From positions 62,001 through 126,000 of the forward strand of contig CAVTIC010000006.1 in NCBI GenBank assembly GCA_963734685.1: a DNA stretch of 64,000 bases, in the 5' to 3' direction. The DNA comes from JAOUEA01 sp963734685 (GTDB lineage: Bacteria; Actinomycetota; UBA4738; HRBIN12). Shown in pieces: positions 34,496 through 43,088 of this stretch. The position numbers and the translations under genes were made by a program. The notes beneath the pieces were generated by a model. It saw nothing but the letters and a program-made list of their open reading frames with translations. It made no database searches and was not told the DNA's origin. Position 1 is the stretch's first letter, and the number at the start of each line of letters is the position of its first letter.

Positions 34496-35260
34496 AGGGT
34501 GGTGGACTCTTCCGAGACCACCACGAAGCGGTCGCCGTTCCACGCCAGCACCCGTTCCCTGATCGCGCTGGGGCAGCAGTGCGGATCCTCCGGCGCGTAG
34601 ATGCGGGCGACCTCGTACAGGCCGATCGGGTCGGGGTTCGGCTGGATCTCGGCGTCGCAGACGGCACGCGTCCAGATCGGGCCGGCGGCAGCGAGGTCGA
34701 TGACCCGGTAGGTCGCGCACACACCGCTGCCGCCGGTCTCCTCGTGGATCAGGGCGTCGTCCGACCCGTCGTCGGTCAGGTCGGTCGTGTCGGCCGAGAT
34801 CGCGAGCACGCCGTCCTTCTTGCCGTGCGCGATGCCGTACACCGCCCGCCACGGCGAGGCGTCACCGTCGTCGCGCCGCCAGACCACGAAACCCCTCGCC
34901 TGTCGGAAGGGGTCGGGCCCCGGAGTCGCGAACGCGATCACGACGGCCTCACCCGCGTCGGTCCTGGCTCGATCGACGGCGGTGACCTCGTCGCCCGGAG
35001 GGATCAGCTGGTCGACAGGGAGCTCGCGGGCGGCCACGTCCTCGTCGTAGCTGACCGGCACGCCGGAGGGGATCACGGCCGGGGAGGCGTCTCGGCTCGA
35101 CGCTCGGCGAGGGCTCACTGCTGGGGCTCGGTGTCACCGGCCCGGCCGAACCGCGGCTCCGCGTCGTGGTGCCCGTCGCGCTCATCCCCGGCCCCGCACC
35201 GCTGCACGCGACGAGGCAGAGGACGATCACGATCGACAGAGGGAAGAGGGCACGCTGCAT
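34492..35260 (-). pseudogene. Lipoprotein gene with apparent 1-nt frameshift
   Basis: The first frame gives a lipoprotein signal peptide (MQRALFPLSIVIVLCLVAC, lipobox LVAC) and a Ser/Pro-rich linker (PSPSSEPSPSVEP). The second frame carries the folded part (VSYDEDVAARELPVDQLIPP to FVVVSEESTTL), with cysteines in GVCATYR and HCCPSA. Removing one base from the GGGG run at 35081-35084 (+ strand) would join them; the exact site cannot be fixed because the linker is low complexity. TAGCAT ends 6 nt before ATG 35260. Function unknown. Assembly error and true decay are both possible. Confidence 0.65.
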
Positions 35261-35318
35261 CGGCCGATGCTACCCGTGGGCGCATCGTCGACATGGGAGC
35301 CGGGCGTACGATGCGCGC
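35261..35318. promoter_or_regulatory. Divergent leaderless promoter region
   Basis: The 58-nt gap holds two -10 boxes pointing apart: TAGCAT (35267-35272, minus) 6 nt before ATG 35260, and TACGAT (35307-35312, plus) 6 nt before ATG 35319. No SD is seen for either gene. Confidence 0.55.
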
Positions 35319-35846
35319 ATGTCCGAGGAGCCGCTCGCCCCCAAGACGGTCGCCGAGTCGCGCGTCGAGCTCACCCAGCTGATGGAGGCCACCGACGTCA
35401 ACATCGCCGGCACCGTGCACGGAGGCGTCGTGATGCGCTTGGTCGACACCGCGGCCGGGCTCGCGGCGATCAAGCATGCGGGCGGGCTCGCCGTCACGGT
35501 GGCGATCGACGAGATGACGTTCCTCGAGCCGGTGCACATCGGCGACTTGCTCATCCTCCGAGCCACGGTGAACGATGTCGGCACCACCTCGATGGAGTGC
35601 GGTGTCCGCGTCGAGGCGCACGATCCCGTGACCGGCACGATGCGCCACGCCAACAGCGCCTACCTCGTGTTCGTGGCGGTCGACGACGAGGGGAACCCAC
35701 GGTCGGTCCCTCCGCTGCTGGTCGAGACCGAGGACGAGCGACGGCGGCAGCGTGAGGCGAAGCTCCGTCGCCAGCGCCGGCTCGCGCACAAGGAGGCCGT
35801 GAAGGAAGCGCGCGAGGCCGAGGAAGCGGCGTCGGAACGGTCGTAG
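35319..35846 (+). CDS. Hotdog-fold acyl-CoA thioesterase
   Basis: The 175-residue protein is a single hotdog domain of the YciA/acyl-CoA hydrolase type: VELTQLMEATDVNIAGTVHGG, MRLVDTAAGLAAIKHAGG, AIDEMTFLEPVHIGDLLILRA and MECGVRVEAHDPV. It hydrolyses acyl-CoA to free acid and CoA. The last 40 residues are a highly charged helix (DERRRQREAKLRRQRRLAHK) of unknown role. The start is leaderless, with TACGAT ending 6 nt before the ATG. Confidence 0.85.
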   Translation: MSEEPLAPKTVAESRVELTQLMEATDVNIAGTVHGGVVMRLVDTAAGLAAIKHAGGLAVTVAIDEMTFLEPVHIGDLLILRATVNDVGTTSMECGVRVEAHDPVTGTMRHANSAYLVFVAVDDEGNPRSVPPLLVETEDERRRQREAKLRRQRRLAHKEAVKEAREAEEAASERS

Positions 35847-35918
35847 CCTCCGGTCGCCGTCTGCGGCTTCCTGCTGGGAGGATGGAAGCACCTCTCATGC
35901 GGAAGGACTGATGCACCT

Positions 35919-38621
35919 GTGAGCAGCGACCTCGCCGGCGCGCGAGCACGGTTGGAGACCGCCGACGGCCCGATCGACCTGTTCCGCCTCGACTCGCTCG
36001 GCGGCGACCCGTCGAGGTTGCCGAAGACCGTGCTGATCCTGCTCGAGAACCTGCTGCGCCGCGCCGGCACTCGCGACGTCTCCGACGACGACGTGCGCGC
36101 GCTCGCCGGCTGGCCCGGCCCCGCACGCGACGTGGCGTTCATGCCCGGCCGCGTGCTGATGCAGGACTTCACGGGCGTGCCGGCGGTCGTCGACCTCGCC
36201 GCGATGCGCAGCGCCGCCCAGCGGGCCGGCGCCGATCCGCTCGCGATCGAACCGTCGATCCCGGTCGACCTCGTGATCGATCACTCGGTGCAGGTCGACC
36301 TCTTCCGCTCGCCCGAGGCCTACGAGCGAAACATCGAGTTCGAGTACCGGCGCAACGCCGAGCGGTACTCCCTGCTCCGGTGGGCCCAGCAGGCGTTCGA
36401 GGGCCTGCGGGTCGTGCCGCCGGGTGCAGGCATCTGCCACCAGGTGAACCTGGAGCACCTCGGCCAGGTCATCTCGACGCGGGATGGGGTGGCGTTCCCC
36501 GACACGCTCGTCGGCACCGACTCACACACGACGATGATCAACGGCCTCGGCGTGCTCGGCTGGGGCGTCGGGGGCATCGAAGCCGAAGCCGCGATGCTCG
36601 GCCAGCCGATGTTCCTGCCGCAGCCGACCGTGATCGGCGTGCGCCTGATCGGCGCGCTCACGCCCGGCACGACGGCGACCGACCTCGTGCTCACCTTGAC
36701 CGAGATGTTGCGGGCCTACGGTGTGGTCGGGAAGTTCGTCGAATTCTCCGGTGACGGGCTCTCGTCGCTCTCGATCGCCGATCGCGCGACGCTCTCGAAC
36801 ATGTGCCCGGAGTACGGCGCCACGTCGTCGTACTTCCCGGTCGATGACGAGACGCTCCGTTACCTGTCGTTCACGGGTCGTGGCGACCGGGTCGACCTCG
36901 TCGAGCGATACGCCAAAGAGCAGGGGCTGTTCCGGCGCGACGGCGATCGCGAGCCGATCTTCAGCGAGAACCTCGACCTCGATCTCTCGGCGGTCGTGCC
37001 CTCGATGGCCGGGCCGAAGCGACCGCAGGACCGCGTGCCGCTCCCCGACGTCTGGGACTCGTTCGTCGGGGCGTTCCGCGATCACCTCGAACCCGATCCG
37101 AAGGCCATCGAGGTCGGCCGGTTCGTCGCCGAGGGGGGGAACCCGCGCGTGGACCACCTCCCCGGAGACGACCGCATGGCTAACGCTCCGGCCAGCGAGA
37201 CGGCGGTCGGTCACGGAAGCGTCGTGATCGCGGCGATCACGAGCTGCACGAACACGTCGAACCCGAGCGTGATGCTCGCCGCCGGCCTGCTGGCGCGCAA
37301 GGCGGTCGAGGCGGGCCTCGACACGAAGTCGTGGGTGAAGACCTCCCTCGCACCCGGTTCGCGCGTGGTGACCGACTACCTCGATCGGGCCGGGCTCACG
37401 CCCTACCTCGACAAGCTCGGCTTCGCGCTCGTCGGGTACGGGTGCACGACGTGCATCGGCAACTCCGGTCCGCTCGTCGACGAGGTCGCCGCCGTGATCG
37501 ACGAGCAGGACCTGAACGTCGTGGCCGTGCTCTCGGGGAACAGGAACTTCGAGGGGCGGGTCCATCCACAGGTCCGTGCCGCCTACCTGGCATCGCCCCC
37601 GCTGTGCGTCGCCTACGCGCTCGCCGGGCGCATCGACCTCGATCTCACCGCCGACCCGATCGGCGACGGACCCGACGGTCCGGTCTTCCTCAGCGACATC
37701 TGGCCGAGCCCCGACGAGGTGCGCGATGCGGTCGCCACGGCGATCACCGAGGAACAGTTCACGACCCAGTACGGCCGTATCTGGGACGGGGACGAGCACT
37801 GGGGTGGACTGCCCACGCCGACCGGCCCCGTCTACGAATGGGACCCGGCTTCCACCTACGTGCAGGAGCCTCCGTTCTTCCTCGGGCTCGGCGAGGCCCG
37901 GCCCGTCGGCGACATCGACGCCGCTCGCGTGCTCGTGAAGATGGGCGACTCGATCACCACCGACCACATCTCGCCTGCCGGCTCCATCAAGGTCGATTCA
38001 CCGGCCGGCACCTACCTGCGCGAGCGCGGCGTCGAGCCCGTCGACTTCAACTCCTACGGGGCACGCCGAGGCAACCACGAGGTGATGATGCGCGGCACGT
38101 TCGCGAACATCCGGCTTCGCAACGAGTTGGCCCCGGGAACCGAAGGGTCCTTCACGACCCACCTGCCGACCGGCGAGGTCACGAGCGTCTTCGAGGCCTC
38201 GCAGCGGTACCGCGAGGCGGGCACACCGCTCGGGGTGATCGCCGGCAGGGAGTACGGCAGCGGTTCGAGCCGCGACTGGGCGGCCAAGGGCCCCGATCTC
38301 CTCGGGGTCCGGTTCGCTCTCGCGGAGAGCTTCGAGCGCATCCACCGGTCGAACCTGGTCGGCATGGGCGTGCTGCCGCTCCAGTTCCGAGCCGGCGATT
38401 CCGCGACCTCGCTCGGTCTCACGGGCCGGGAGGCGTTGTCGGTCCGTGGACTCGCGAGCGGCATCGTCCCCGGCCAGACGGCGACGGTCGAGGCGGTGGC
38501 CGACGACGGCGCCACGATGGTGTTCGACGTCACGGTCCGGATCGATGCCGAGGCCGAGCTCGAATACTTCCGGGCCGGCGGCATCCTGCGGCTGGTGATG
38601 GCTCAGATGCTCGAACGTTAA
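35919..38621 (+). CDS. acnA: Aconitate hydratase A
   Basis: The 900-residue, complete four-domain enzyme interconverts citrate and isocitrate in the TCA cycle. Cluster-ligating cysteines are C443 (ITSCTNTSNPSVM) and C509/C512 (GYGCTTCIGNSGP) for the [4Fe-4S] centre. Other marks are VGTDSHTTMINGLGVLGWGVGG and, in the swivelling domain, GREYGSGSSRDWAAKG. GGAAGG lies 12 nt before the GTG start, rather far. The heliorhodopsin gene follows after 65 nt. Confidence 0.95.
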   Translation: MSSDLAGARARLETADGPIDLFRLDSLGGDPSRLPKTVLILLENLLRRAGTRDVSDDDVRALAGWPGPARDVAFMPGRVLMQDFTGVPAVVDLAAMRSAAQRAGADPLAIEPSIPVDLVIDHSVQVDLFRSPEAYERNIEFEYRRNAERYSLLRWAQQAFEGLRVVPPGAGICHQVNLEHLGQVISTRDGVAFPDTLVGTDSHTTMINGLGVLGWGVGGIEAEAAMLGQPMFLPQPTVIGVRLIGALTPGTTATDLVLTLTEMLRAYGVVGKFVEFSGDGLSSLSIADRATLSNMCPEYGATSSYFPVDDETLRYLSFTGRGDRVDLVERYAKEQGLFRRDGDREPIFSENLDLDLSAVVPSMAGPKRPQDRVPLPDVWDSFVGAFRDHLEPDPKAIEVGRFVAEGGNPRVDHLPGDDRMANAPASETAVGHGSVVIAAITSCTNTSNPSVMLAAGLLARKAVEAGLDTKSWVKTSLAPGSRVVTDYLDRAGLTPYLDKLGFALVGYGCTTCIGNSGPLVDEVAAVIDEQDLNVVAVLSGNRNFEGRVHPQVRAAYLASPPLCVAYALAGRIDLDLTADPIGDGPDGPVFLSDIWPSPDEVRDAVATAITEEQFTTQYGRIWDGDEHWGGLPTPTGPVYEWDPASTYVQEPPFFLGLGEARPVGDIDAARVLVKMGDSITTDHISPAGSIKVDSPAGTYLRERGVEPVDFNSYGARRGNHEVMMRGTFANIRLRNELAPGTEGSFTTHLPTGEVTSVFEASQRYREAGTPLGVIAGREYGSGSSRDWAAKGPDLLGVRFALAESFERIHRSNLVGMGVLPLQFRAGDSATSLGLTGREALSVRGLASGIVPGQTATVEAVADDGATMVFDVTVRIDAEAELEYFRAGGILRLVMAQMLER

Positions 38622-38674
38622 CGAACGAAGCTATGCATGCGGTCCTGGCCGCGGCGCTGGCGAGACCGGTCACC

Positions 38675-38680
38675 TAGCAT
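38675..38680 (+). promoter_or_regulatory. -10 box TAGCAT, leaderless promoter of heliorhodopsin gene
   Basis: TAGCAT ends 6 nt before ATG 38687; no SD and no clear -35 element. It indicates transcription separate from acnA. Confidence 0.5.
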
Positions 38681-38686
38681 CGAGCC

Positions 38687-39466
38687 ATGTCCCCCGACCT
38701 CAACGCCGTCGCCACCGGCGTCACCGATTCACGCCTGCAGAACCTGCACCGGTGGAACATCGGCCTCACGGTGCTCCACATCGCCCAGGCGGTGGCGGTG
38801 CTGCTGCTCGCAGACGACTTCGCCATCGCGGTGACGTCGTCGTTCCCCGACGGCCCGCCGGGTGCGCCGATCCCGGCTCCCGAGACGCTGTTCGAGGTGA
38901 GGATCGGATGGGCCGTCGCCTCGTTCCTCGGTCTCGCGGCGCTCGACCATCTGCTCACCGCGACCGTCGGGAGAGGCACGTACGAGCGCGACCTGCGCCG
39001 CGGCATCAACAGGTTCCGGTGGGTGGAGTACGCCTTCAGCGCGACGCTGATGATCGTGCTCATCAACTTCTATTCGGGGACCACCTCGATCAACGCCGTC
39101 ATCGCGATCGCCGGAGCGAACGTGGCGATGATCCTGTTCGGCTGGATCGAGGAGGCGATGAATCCTCCGGGCCGCTCGTCGACGACGATGCTGCCCTTCT
39201 GGTTCGGCACCATCGCCGGGCTCGCGCCGTGGCTCGTCGTCGCTGTGAACATCATCGGCTCGGCGACAGTGCCGGGGTTCGTCTACGGCATCGTCATCGC
39301 GCAGTTCGTCTTCTTCTTCAGCTTCGGACTGAACCAGTGGCTGCAGTACCGGGGAGTCGGTCGCTGGACCGACTACGCGTTCGGCGAGAAGGCCTACCTC
39401 GTGCTCAGCCTGGGAGCGAAGTCGGCGCTCGCGTGGCAGATCTTCGCGGGCTCGCTCGCAGGCTGA
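38687..39466 (+). CDS. Heliorhodopsin
   Basis: The 259-residue protein has seven hydrophobic helices. It carries the heliorhodopsin signature: WVEYAFSATLMIVLI (E114, counterion region in helix 3), ILFGWIEEAMN, PFWFGTIAGLAPW, VPGFVYGI, FGLNQWLQYRGVGRWTDY, GEKAYLVLSLGAKSALAWQI with K245 as retinal-binding lysine in helix 7. H31 and H88 fit the histidines near the retinal pocket. These light-sensing proteins insert with the N-terminus inside, opposite to other rhodopsins; they are not known as strong pumps. Leaderless TAGCAT promoter upstream, strong terminator downstream. No retinal synthesis gene is in the window. Confidence 0.95.
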   Translation: MSPDLNAVATGVTDSRLQNLHRWNIGLTVLHIAQAVAVLLLADDFAIAVTSSFPDGPPGAPIPAPETLFEVRIGWAVASFLGLAALDHLLTATVGRGTYERDLRRGINRFRWVEYAFSATLMIVLINFYSGTTSINAVIAIAGANVAMILFGWIEEAMNPPGRSSTTMLPFWFGTIAGLAPWLVVAVNIIGSATVPGFVYGIVIAQFVFFFSFGLNQWLQYRGVGRWTDYAFGEKAYLVLSLGAKSALAWQIFAGSLAG

Positions 39467-39482
39467 CCCACCCGGAGGAGAA

Positions 39483-39510
39483 GGAAGGCGGGGCGTGTGC
39501 CCCGCCTTCC
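39483..39510. terminator. Strong hairpin terminator after heliorhodopsin
   Basis: Perfect 12-bp stem GGAAGGCGGGGC (39483-39494) / GCCCCGCCTTCC (39499-39510) with loop GTGT. It separates the heliorhodopsin from the convergent DoxD-like gene and can serve both. Confidence 0.85.
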
Positions 39511-39531
39511 GTTCGCCGTTCCTCGTCGTGT

Positions 39532-40158
39532 TCAGGCGAGGATCGGGTGCTTCTTGACGAGCTCCGTCCGCTGCCACACCTTCCCGAGCCCGAGGTAGAT
39601 GCCAGCGTTCGCCAAGAACAGGGCTGCCAGCACCAATGCGCCGATCACGTGGTCGTCGACGAACGGGTTGTGCTCGGGCCAGATCGCTGTGGCGGTGTAG
39701 AAGATCGCCATCCAGACGATGCCGCCGACGCTTGCGAGCTTGACGCCGATCCCGAGGATCAGCGCGAGCCCGATGAGCAGCATCGAGCCCATGTAGATCC
39801 AGTCGACCCAGGCCGCCGACGTCGGTCCGGCTTCGGTCATCTGGAAGCCGGTGATCGTCTGGTAGAAGTCCGTGAAGGGGCCCTTCAGCGCGAAGCCGAG
39901 CACGCCGGCCGTCGGGGATCCGCCGTTGATCCAGGCGGCGTCGCCGAAGAAGTCGATGTTCACCGTCGCGCCCGCCTCGTCGACGACCCGCCCCGTCGAG
40001 AACCCGAGTGCGAACGCCTTGTCGAGGAAGGCCCACAGGAAGGTCCAACCCAGCGCGAGCCGCAGGAGCCCCATCACGACGCCGAGTCCTGTGTGGGTCT
40101 CGGGCGTCACGTCGGGGATCGTGACCGGCTCGACGGTCTTCCGAACCTGCGTCTCCAT
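39532..40158 (-). CDS. DoxX/DoxD-like membrane protein
   Basis: The 208-residue protein has about four membrane helices (VVMGLLRLALGWTFLWAFLDKAF; IYMGSMLLIGLALILGIGV; SVGGIVWMAIFYTATAIW; IGALVLAALFLANAGIYLGLG) and an extracytoplasmic loop with FFGDAAWINGGSP and PFTDFYQTITGF. The layout matches the DoxD-like subunit of thiosulfate:quinone oxidoreductase and related DoxX proteins. No DoxA partner is adjacent, so a thiosulfate role is unproven. AAGGAGG lies 8 nt before ATG 40158. Confidence 0.75.
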   Translation of the reverse strand: METQVRKTVEPVTIPDVTPETHTGLGVVMGLLRLALGWTFLWAFLDKAFALGFSTGRVVDEAGATVNIDFFGDAAWINGGSPTAGVLGFALKGPFTDFYQTITGFQMTEAGPTSAAWVDWIYMGSMLLIGLALILGIGVKLASVGGIVWMAIFYTATAIWPEHNPFVDDHVIGALVLAALFLANAGIYLGLGKVWQRTELVKKHPILA

Positions 40159-40296
40159 GTACCCCACCTCCTTACGTTCCTGCGGAGATGTTCCCCCTCG
40201 TCCCTGGGGCTGGAACAGGGCACGCGGCCCCGCTCGGCAGGGACCTTCGGACCCCGGGCCCGGGTGGAGGGTCGGGTGTGGATCGCTGGCCGCGTG

Positions 40297-40968
40297 CTAC
40301 TCCTCGACGGTGCCGGGAGTCGTCGTGTGACGGGCGAGGTAGGCGGCCGCCTCGGCCCGCCGGGCGACCTCGAGCTTGGACAGGATCGAGGAGACGTAGT
40401 TCTTCACCGTCTTCTCGGCCAGGTTCAGCTCGTCGCCGATCTCCTTGTTCGTGCGTCCGTCCGCGACCAAGGTGAGGATGCGCTCCTCCTGGGGCGAGAG
40501 CCGGGCGAGTTTCTCGTCCTTCATGAGGTGCTTGCCCCGCCGCAGCCGGTCGAGCACCGCGCTCGTGACGCTCGGGTCCAGCAGCGAGTCGCCGGCGCCG
40601 ACCGCTCGGATCGCGCGGAGCAGGTCGCCCGACTTCACCTGCTTCAGCACGTACCCCGAGGCACCGGCCATGATCGATGCGAACAACGCCTCGTCGTCGG
40701 CGAACGAGGTGAGCATCAGCACGCGGGTGTCGGGGTGGTCGGCCCGGATCTCGCGGGTGGCCTCGATACCGCTGCCGTCGGCGAGCCGCACGTCCATCAC
40801 GACCACGTCGGGACGGGTGCGATGGGCCTCGTCGATCGCCTCGCGCACGGTGCCGGCCTGCGCGGTGACGACGACGTCGTCTTCGGCGTCGAGCATCGCC
40901 TTGATGCCGTCGCGGACGATCTCGTGGTCGTCGACGAGCATCACCCGCAGGGGCGCCTTCTTCGTCAT
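40297..40968 (-). CDS. NarL/DevR-type response regulator
   Basis: The 223-residue regulator has an N-terminal receiver domain with VMLVDDHEIVRDG (acidic pair D13/D14), phosphoacceptor D59 in VVVMDVRLADGSG and a conserved Lys in GYVLKQVKSG. The C-terminal LuxR helix-turn-helix reads LSPQEERILTLVADGRTNKEIG and AEKTVKNYVSSILSKLEVARR, strikingly like mycobacterial DevR/DosR. Its likely kinase is the GAF-HisKA_3 protein at 43089. A TAGGAT -10 box ends 7 nt before ATG 40968; no SD. Confidence 0.9.
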   Translation of the reverse strand: MTKKAPLRVMLVDDHEIVRDGIKAMLDAEDDVVVTAQAGTVREAIDEAHRTRPDVVVMDVRLADGSGIEATREIRADHPDTRVLMLTSFADDEALFASIMAGASGYVLKQVKSGDLLRAIRAVGAGDSLLDPSVTSAVLDRLRRGKHLMKDEKLARLSPQEERILTLVADGRTNKEIGDELNLAEKTVKNYVSSILSKLEVARRAEAAAYLARHTTTPGTVEE

Positions 40969-40975
40969 GGCGCCC

Positions 40976-40981
40976 ATCCTA
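40976..40981 (-). promoter_or_regulatory. -10 box TAGGAT, leaderless promoter of response regulator
   Basis: TAGGAT on the minus strand, 7 nt before ATG 40968, which chooses this start over the ATG 3 codons upstream (40977) that lies inside the box. Confidence 0.5.
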
Positions 40982-40989
40982 GCGGGGGG

Positions 40990-41466
40990 TCAGGCCGTTG
41001 GGTGTCCCTCCCGCGCCTCCGAGACCAGGGAGTCGCGTACCCGGTCGAGGAAGTCCTTCAACGTGGCTTCCGCCACCCGGAAGAGCACGGTGCGGTCGAT
41101 CGCCCGCCCCACCACTCCGAGCGGTGGGACGTAGCGAGCGCTCATGGCGAGTTGCGTGCGGTCCGGTCCAAGCTGGGCGATCTCGAGATCGGCGTCGAGC
41201 GATGGGAACAGGCCGCTCGCGCCCGCTGCGGTCCATCGCAGGGGCATGACGGTCTTGCTCGGCAAGCGAACGGGCGAGCCGAACTCGATCGCCACCTTGC
41301 GGGCGACGCGGACGTCGTCGCCGAACCCGACCTCGGCGAGTAGGGCGTCGCCCTGATGGTTCGCCTCGCTCGCCAACCCTGGGAGCCATGCATGAGGGTC
41401 GCGGAGGAGTGCCTCCTCGACCCGTTCGGGTTGCATCGGGAGCTCAACGAAGTAGCGAGCGAACAC
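40990..41466 (-). CDS. SRPBCC (START-like) domain protein
   Basis: The 158-residue protein begins VFARYFVELPMQPERVEEAL and contains a hydrophobic-pocket type beta sheet (RVARKVAIEFGSP, TVMPLRWTAAG, LDADLEIAQLG, TQLAMSARYVPPLG) and a long C-terminal helix (FRVAEATLKDFLDRVRD). This is the polyketide-cyclase/START-like fold that binds hydrophobic ligands. Ligand unknown. It is divergent from the multicopper oxidase. The GTG start at 41466 is chosen by domain boundaries. Confidence 0.65.
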   Translation of the reverse strand: MFARYFVELPMQPERVEEALLRDPHAWLPGLASEANHQGDALLAEVGFGDDVRVARKVAIEFGSPVRLPSKTVMPLRWTAAGASGLFPSLDADLEIAQLGPDRTQLAMSARYVPPLGVVGRAIDRTVLFRVAEATLKDFLDRVRDSLVSEAREGHPTA

Positions 41467-41656
41467 CGATCCAGTGTCTCGGGGCGGCCGTCCGCCGAGC
41501 AGGGACACAGGTCCCGGCCGGGTGGGGTCCCCTGGCACCCGCGCGATGCGTGTGCCGCCCGCAGACTCCTGCCTCATGTATGTGACTCAGCCACGTTCTG
41601 AGCGGCGCTGCTCTGGCCGACGCCAAGGTCCTGGCCAACGTCCTGGAAGGAGTTCG
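41467..41656. promoter_or_regulatory. 190-nt divergent intergenic region
   Basis: It lies between the START-like gene and the oxidase gene. It contains two copies of the sequence GTCCTGG with flanking AAG/AAC (41628-41646) just upstream of the oxidase SD, and a TATGTG -10 candidate near 41578. No RNA structure is recognised. Confidence 0.35.
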
Positions 41657-43027
41657 ATGATGCGCAGGTTCCGTACGGGGGCGGTGGCGCTGACGGCGGT
41701 GCTCTCGCTCATCGCCGTCGCGTGCAGCGGAGACGGCGGCGGTGAAGCGCCGGCCGCGGGCGAGGGCGAGGCCGCGGCCGGTGGTCCGGTGGCCGTCGAC
41801 GTCATGCTCTCCGACTTCAAGATCGACCCGGCCAACATCGAGGTCCCGGCCGGCAGCGACATCACGTTCAACGTGATGAACCACGGCCAATCCCCCCACA
41901 CCTTCGGGGTGGTGGTCGACGGGCAGACGCTCGAGACCTCGAGCATCGACGTCGACGGTAGCGCCACACTCGAGGTCCCGGCGCTCGCCGCGGGCACGTA
42001 CGACACCTTGTGCACCGTTCCGGGGCACGACCAGCTCGGCATGGTCGGCACGCTCACGGCGGCCGACGGCGCCGGCGGCACCGCAGCGGCCGGCGGTGGG
42101 ACGGTGGCCGGCGGGGCTTCCTCGCACGCGAGCATGACCGCCGAGGAGATGGCCGCTGGACACGAGCAGGGTGTGAAGGACTTCCTGGCCGGCAAGGAGA
42201 CCGACACCTACGGCAACCAGCCGTTGAAGCCGGAGATGGACGGCGACGTGAAGGTCTACAACCTCGCCGTCGAGGAGATCCAATGGGAGGTCTCGAAGGG
42301 ACAGTTCGTCGACGCGATGGCGTTCAACGGACAGGTGCCGGGCCCTGAGATCCGCGTCGCTGAAGGCGACCGTGTGCGGTTCGTGGTGCAGAACCAGATG
42401 ACCGAGCCCTTCGTGCTGCATTTCCACGGGCTCACCGTGCCCAACAGCGAGGACGGCGTGCCCTACGTGACCCAGCCCCCGATCATGCCGGGCGAGTACT
42501 GGACCTACGAATTCACGATCGAGGATCCGCCCGGCATGTACGTCTACCATTCGCATTTCAACTCTGCGGAACAGGTGGACAAGGGGTTGTACGGCTCTCT
42601 GATCGTGGAGCCGAGGGGCGGCGATTGGGCGCCCGTGTACGGCGCGGATCCCGACGTCGAGTACACGATGTTCGTGGGTGACGGAACGCTCGGATACAAC
42701 CTGAACGCGAAGTCGTTCCCGGCGACGCAGCCGATCGTGGCCGCCAAGGGCGACTGGGTGCTGATCCACATGGCCAACGACGGCGCGCTGCTGCACCCGA
42801 TGCACCTGCACGGGTTCCACTTCATGGTCGTGGGCGAGGACGGGTACCCGCTCGCGAAGCAGAACCGGTACCTGGCCGACACGCTCGTGGTCGCGCCCGG
42901 ATCCCGCTTCGACATCATGGTCAAGGCCGACTACCCGGGGGCGTGGGCGTTCCACTGCCACATCCTCCCGCACGCGGAGGGCCCCGGTGGCATGTTCGGG
43001 ATGGTGACGGCGCTCGTCGTGCAGTGA
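41657..43027 (+). CDS. Lipoprotein three-cupredoxin multicopper oxidase
   Basis: The 456-residue lipoprotein has lipobox cysteine C23 (LIAVAC). Domain 1 (about 45-135) is a plastocyanin-like cupredoxin with type-1 copper ligands H81, C119, H124, M129. Domains 2 and 3 form a two-domain multicopper oxidase with all four copper motifs: LHFHG (H255, H257), YHSHF (H298, H300), LHPMHLHG (H380, H383, H385) and FHCHILPHAEGPGGM (H433-H439, M446). It should oxidise a substrate on the outer face of the membrane and reduce O2 (or nitrite in NirK-like forms). GGAAGGAG lies upstream; ATG 41657 or 41660 may be used. Confidence 0.88.
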   Translation: MMRRFRTGAVALTAVLSLIAVACSGDGGGEAPAAGEGEAAAGGPVAVDVMLSDFKIDPANIEVPAGSDITFNVMNHGQSPHTFGVVVDGQTLETSSIDVDGSATLEVPALAAGTYDTLCTVPGHDQLGMVGTLTAADGAGGTAAAGGGTVAGGASSHASMTAEEMAAGHEQGVKDFLAGKETDTYGNQPLKPEMDGDVKVYNLAVEEIQWEVSKGQFVDAMAFNGQVPGPEIRVAEGDRVRFVVQNQMTEPFVLHFHGLTVPNSEDGVPYVTQPPIMPGEYWTYEFTIEDPPGMYVYHSHFNSAEQVDKGLYGSLIVEPRGGDWAPVYGADPDVEYTMFVGDGTLGYNLNAKSFPATQPIVAAKGDWVLIHMANDGALLHPMHLHGFHFMVVGEDGYPLAKQNRYLADTLVVAPGSRFDIMVKADYPGAWAFHCHILPHAEGPGGMFGMVTALVVQ

Positions 43028-43051
43028 CCCCCCTCACGGACGACGGGCGCT

Positions 43052-43080
43052 CGGGGACCGGGGCTCCGCCCCGGTCCCCG
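43052..43080. terminator. Hairpin terminator between oxidase and histidine kinase
   Basis: Perfect 13-bp stem CGGGGACCGGGGC (43052-43064) / GCCCCGGTCCCCG (43068-43080) with loop TCC, between two convergent genes. No U-run, but its position fits a bidirectional terminator. Confidence 0.8.
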
Positions 43081-43088
43081 AGCCGCCA

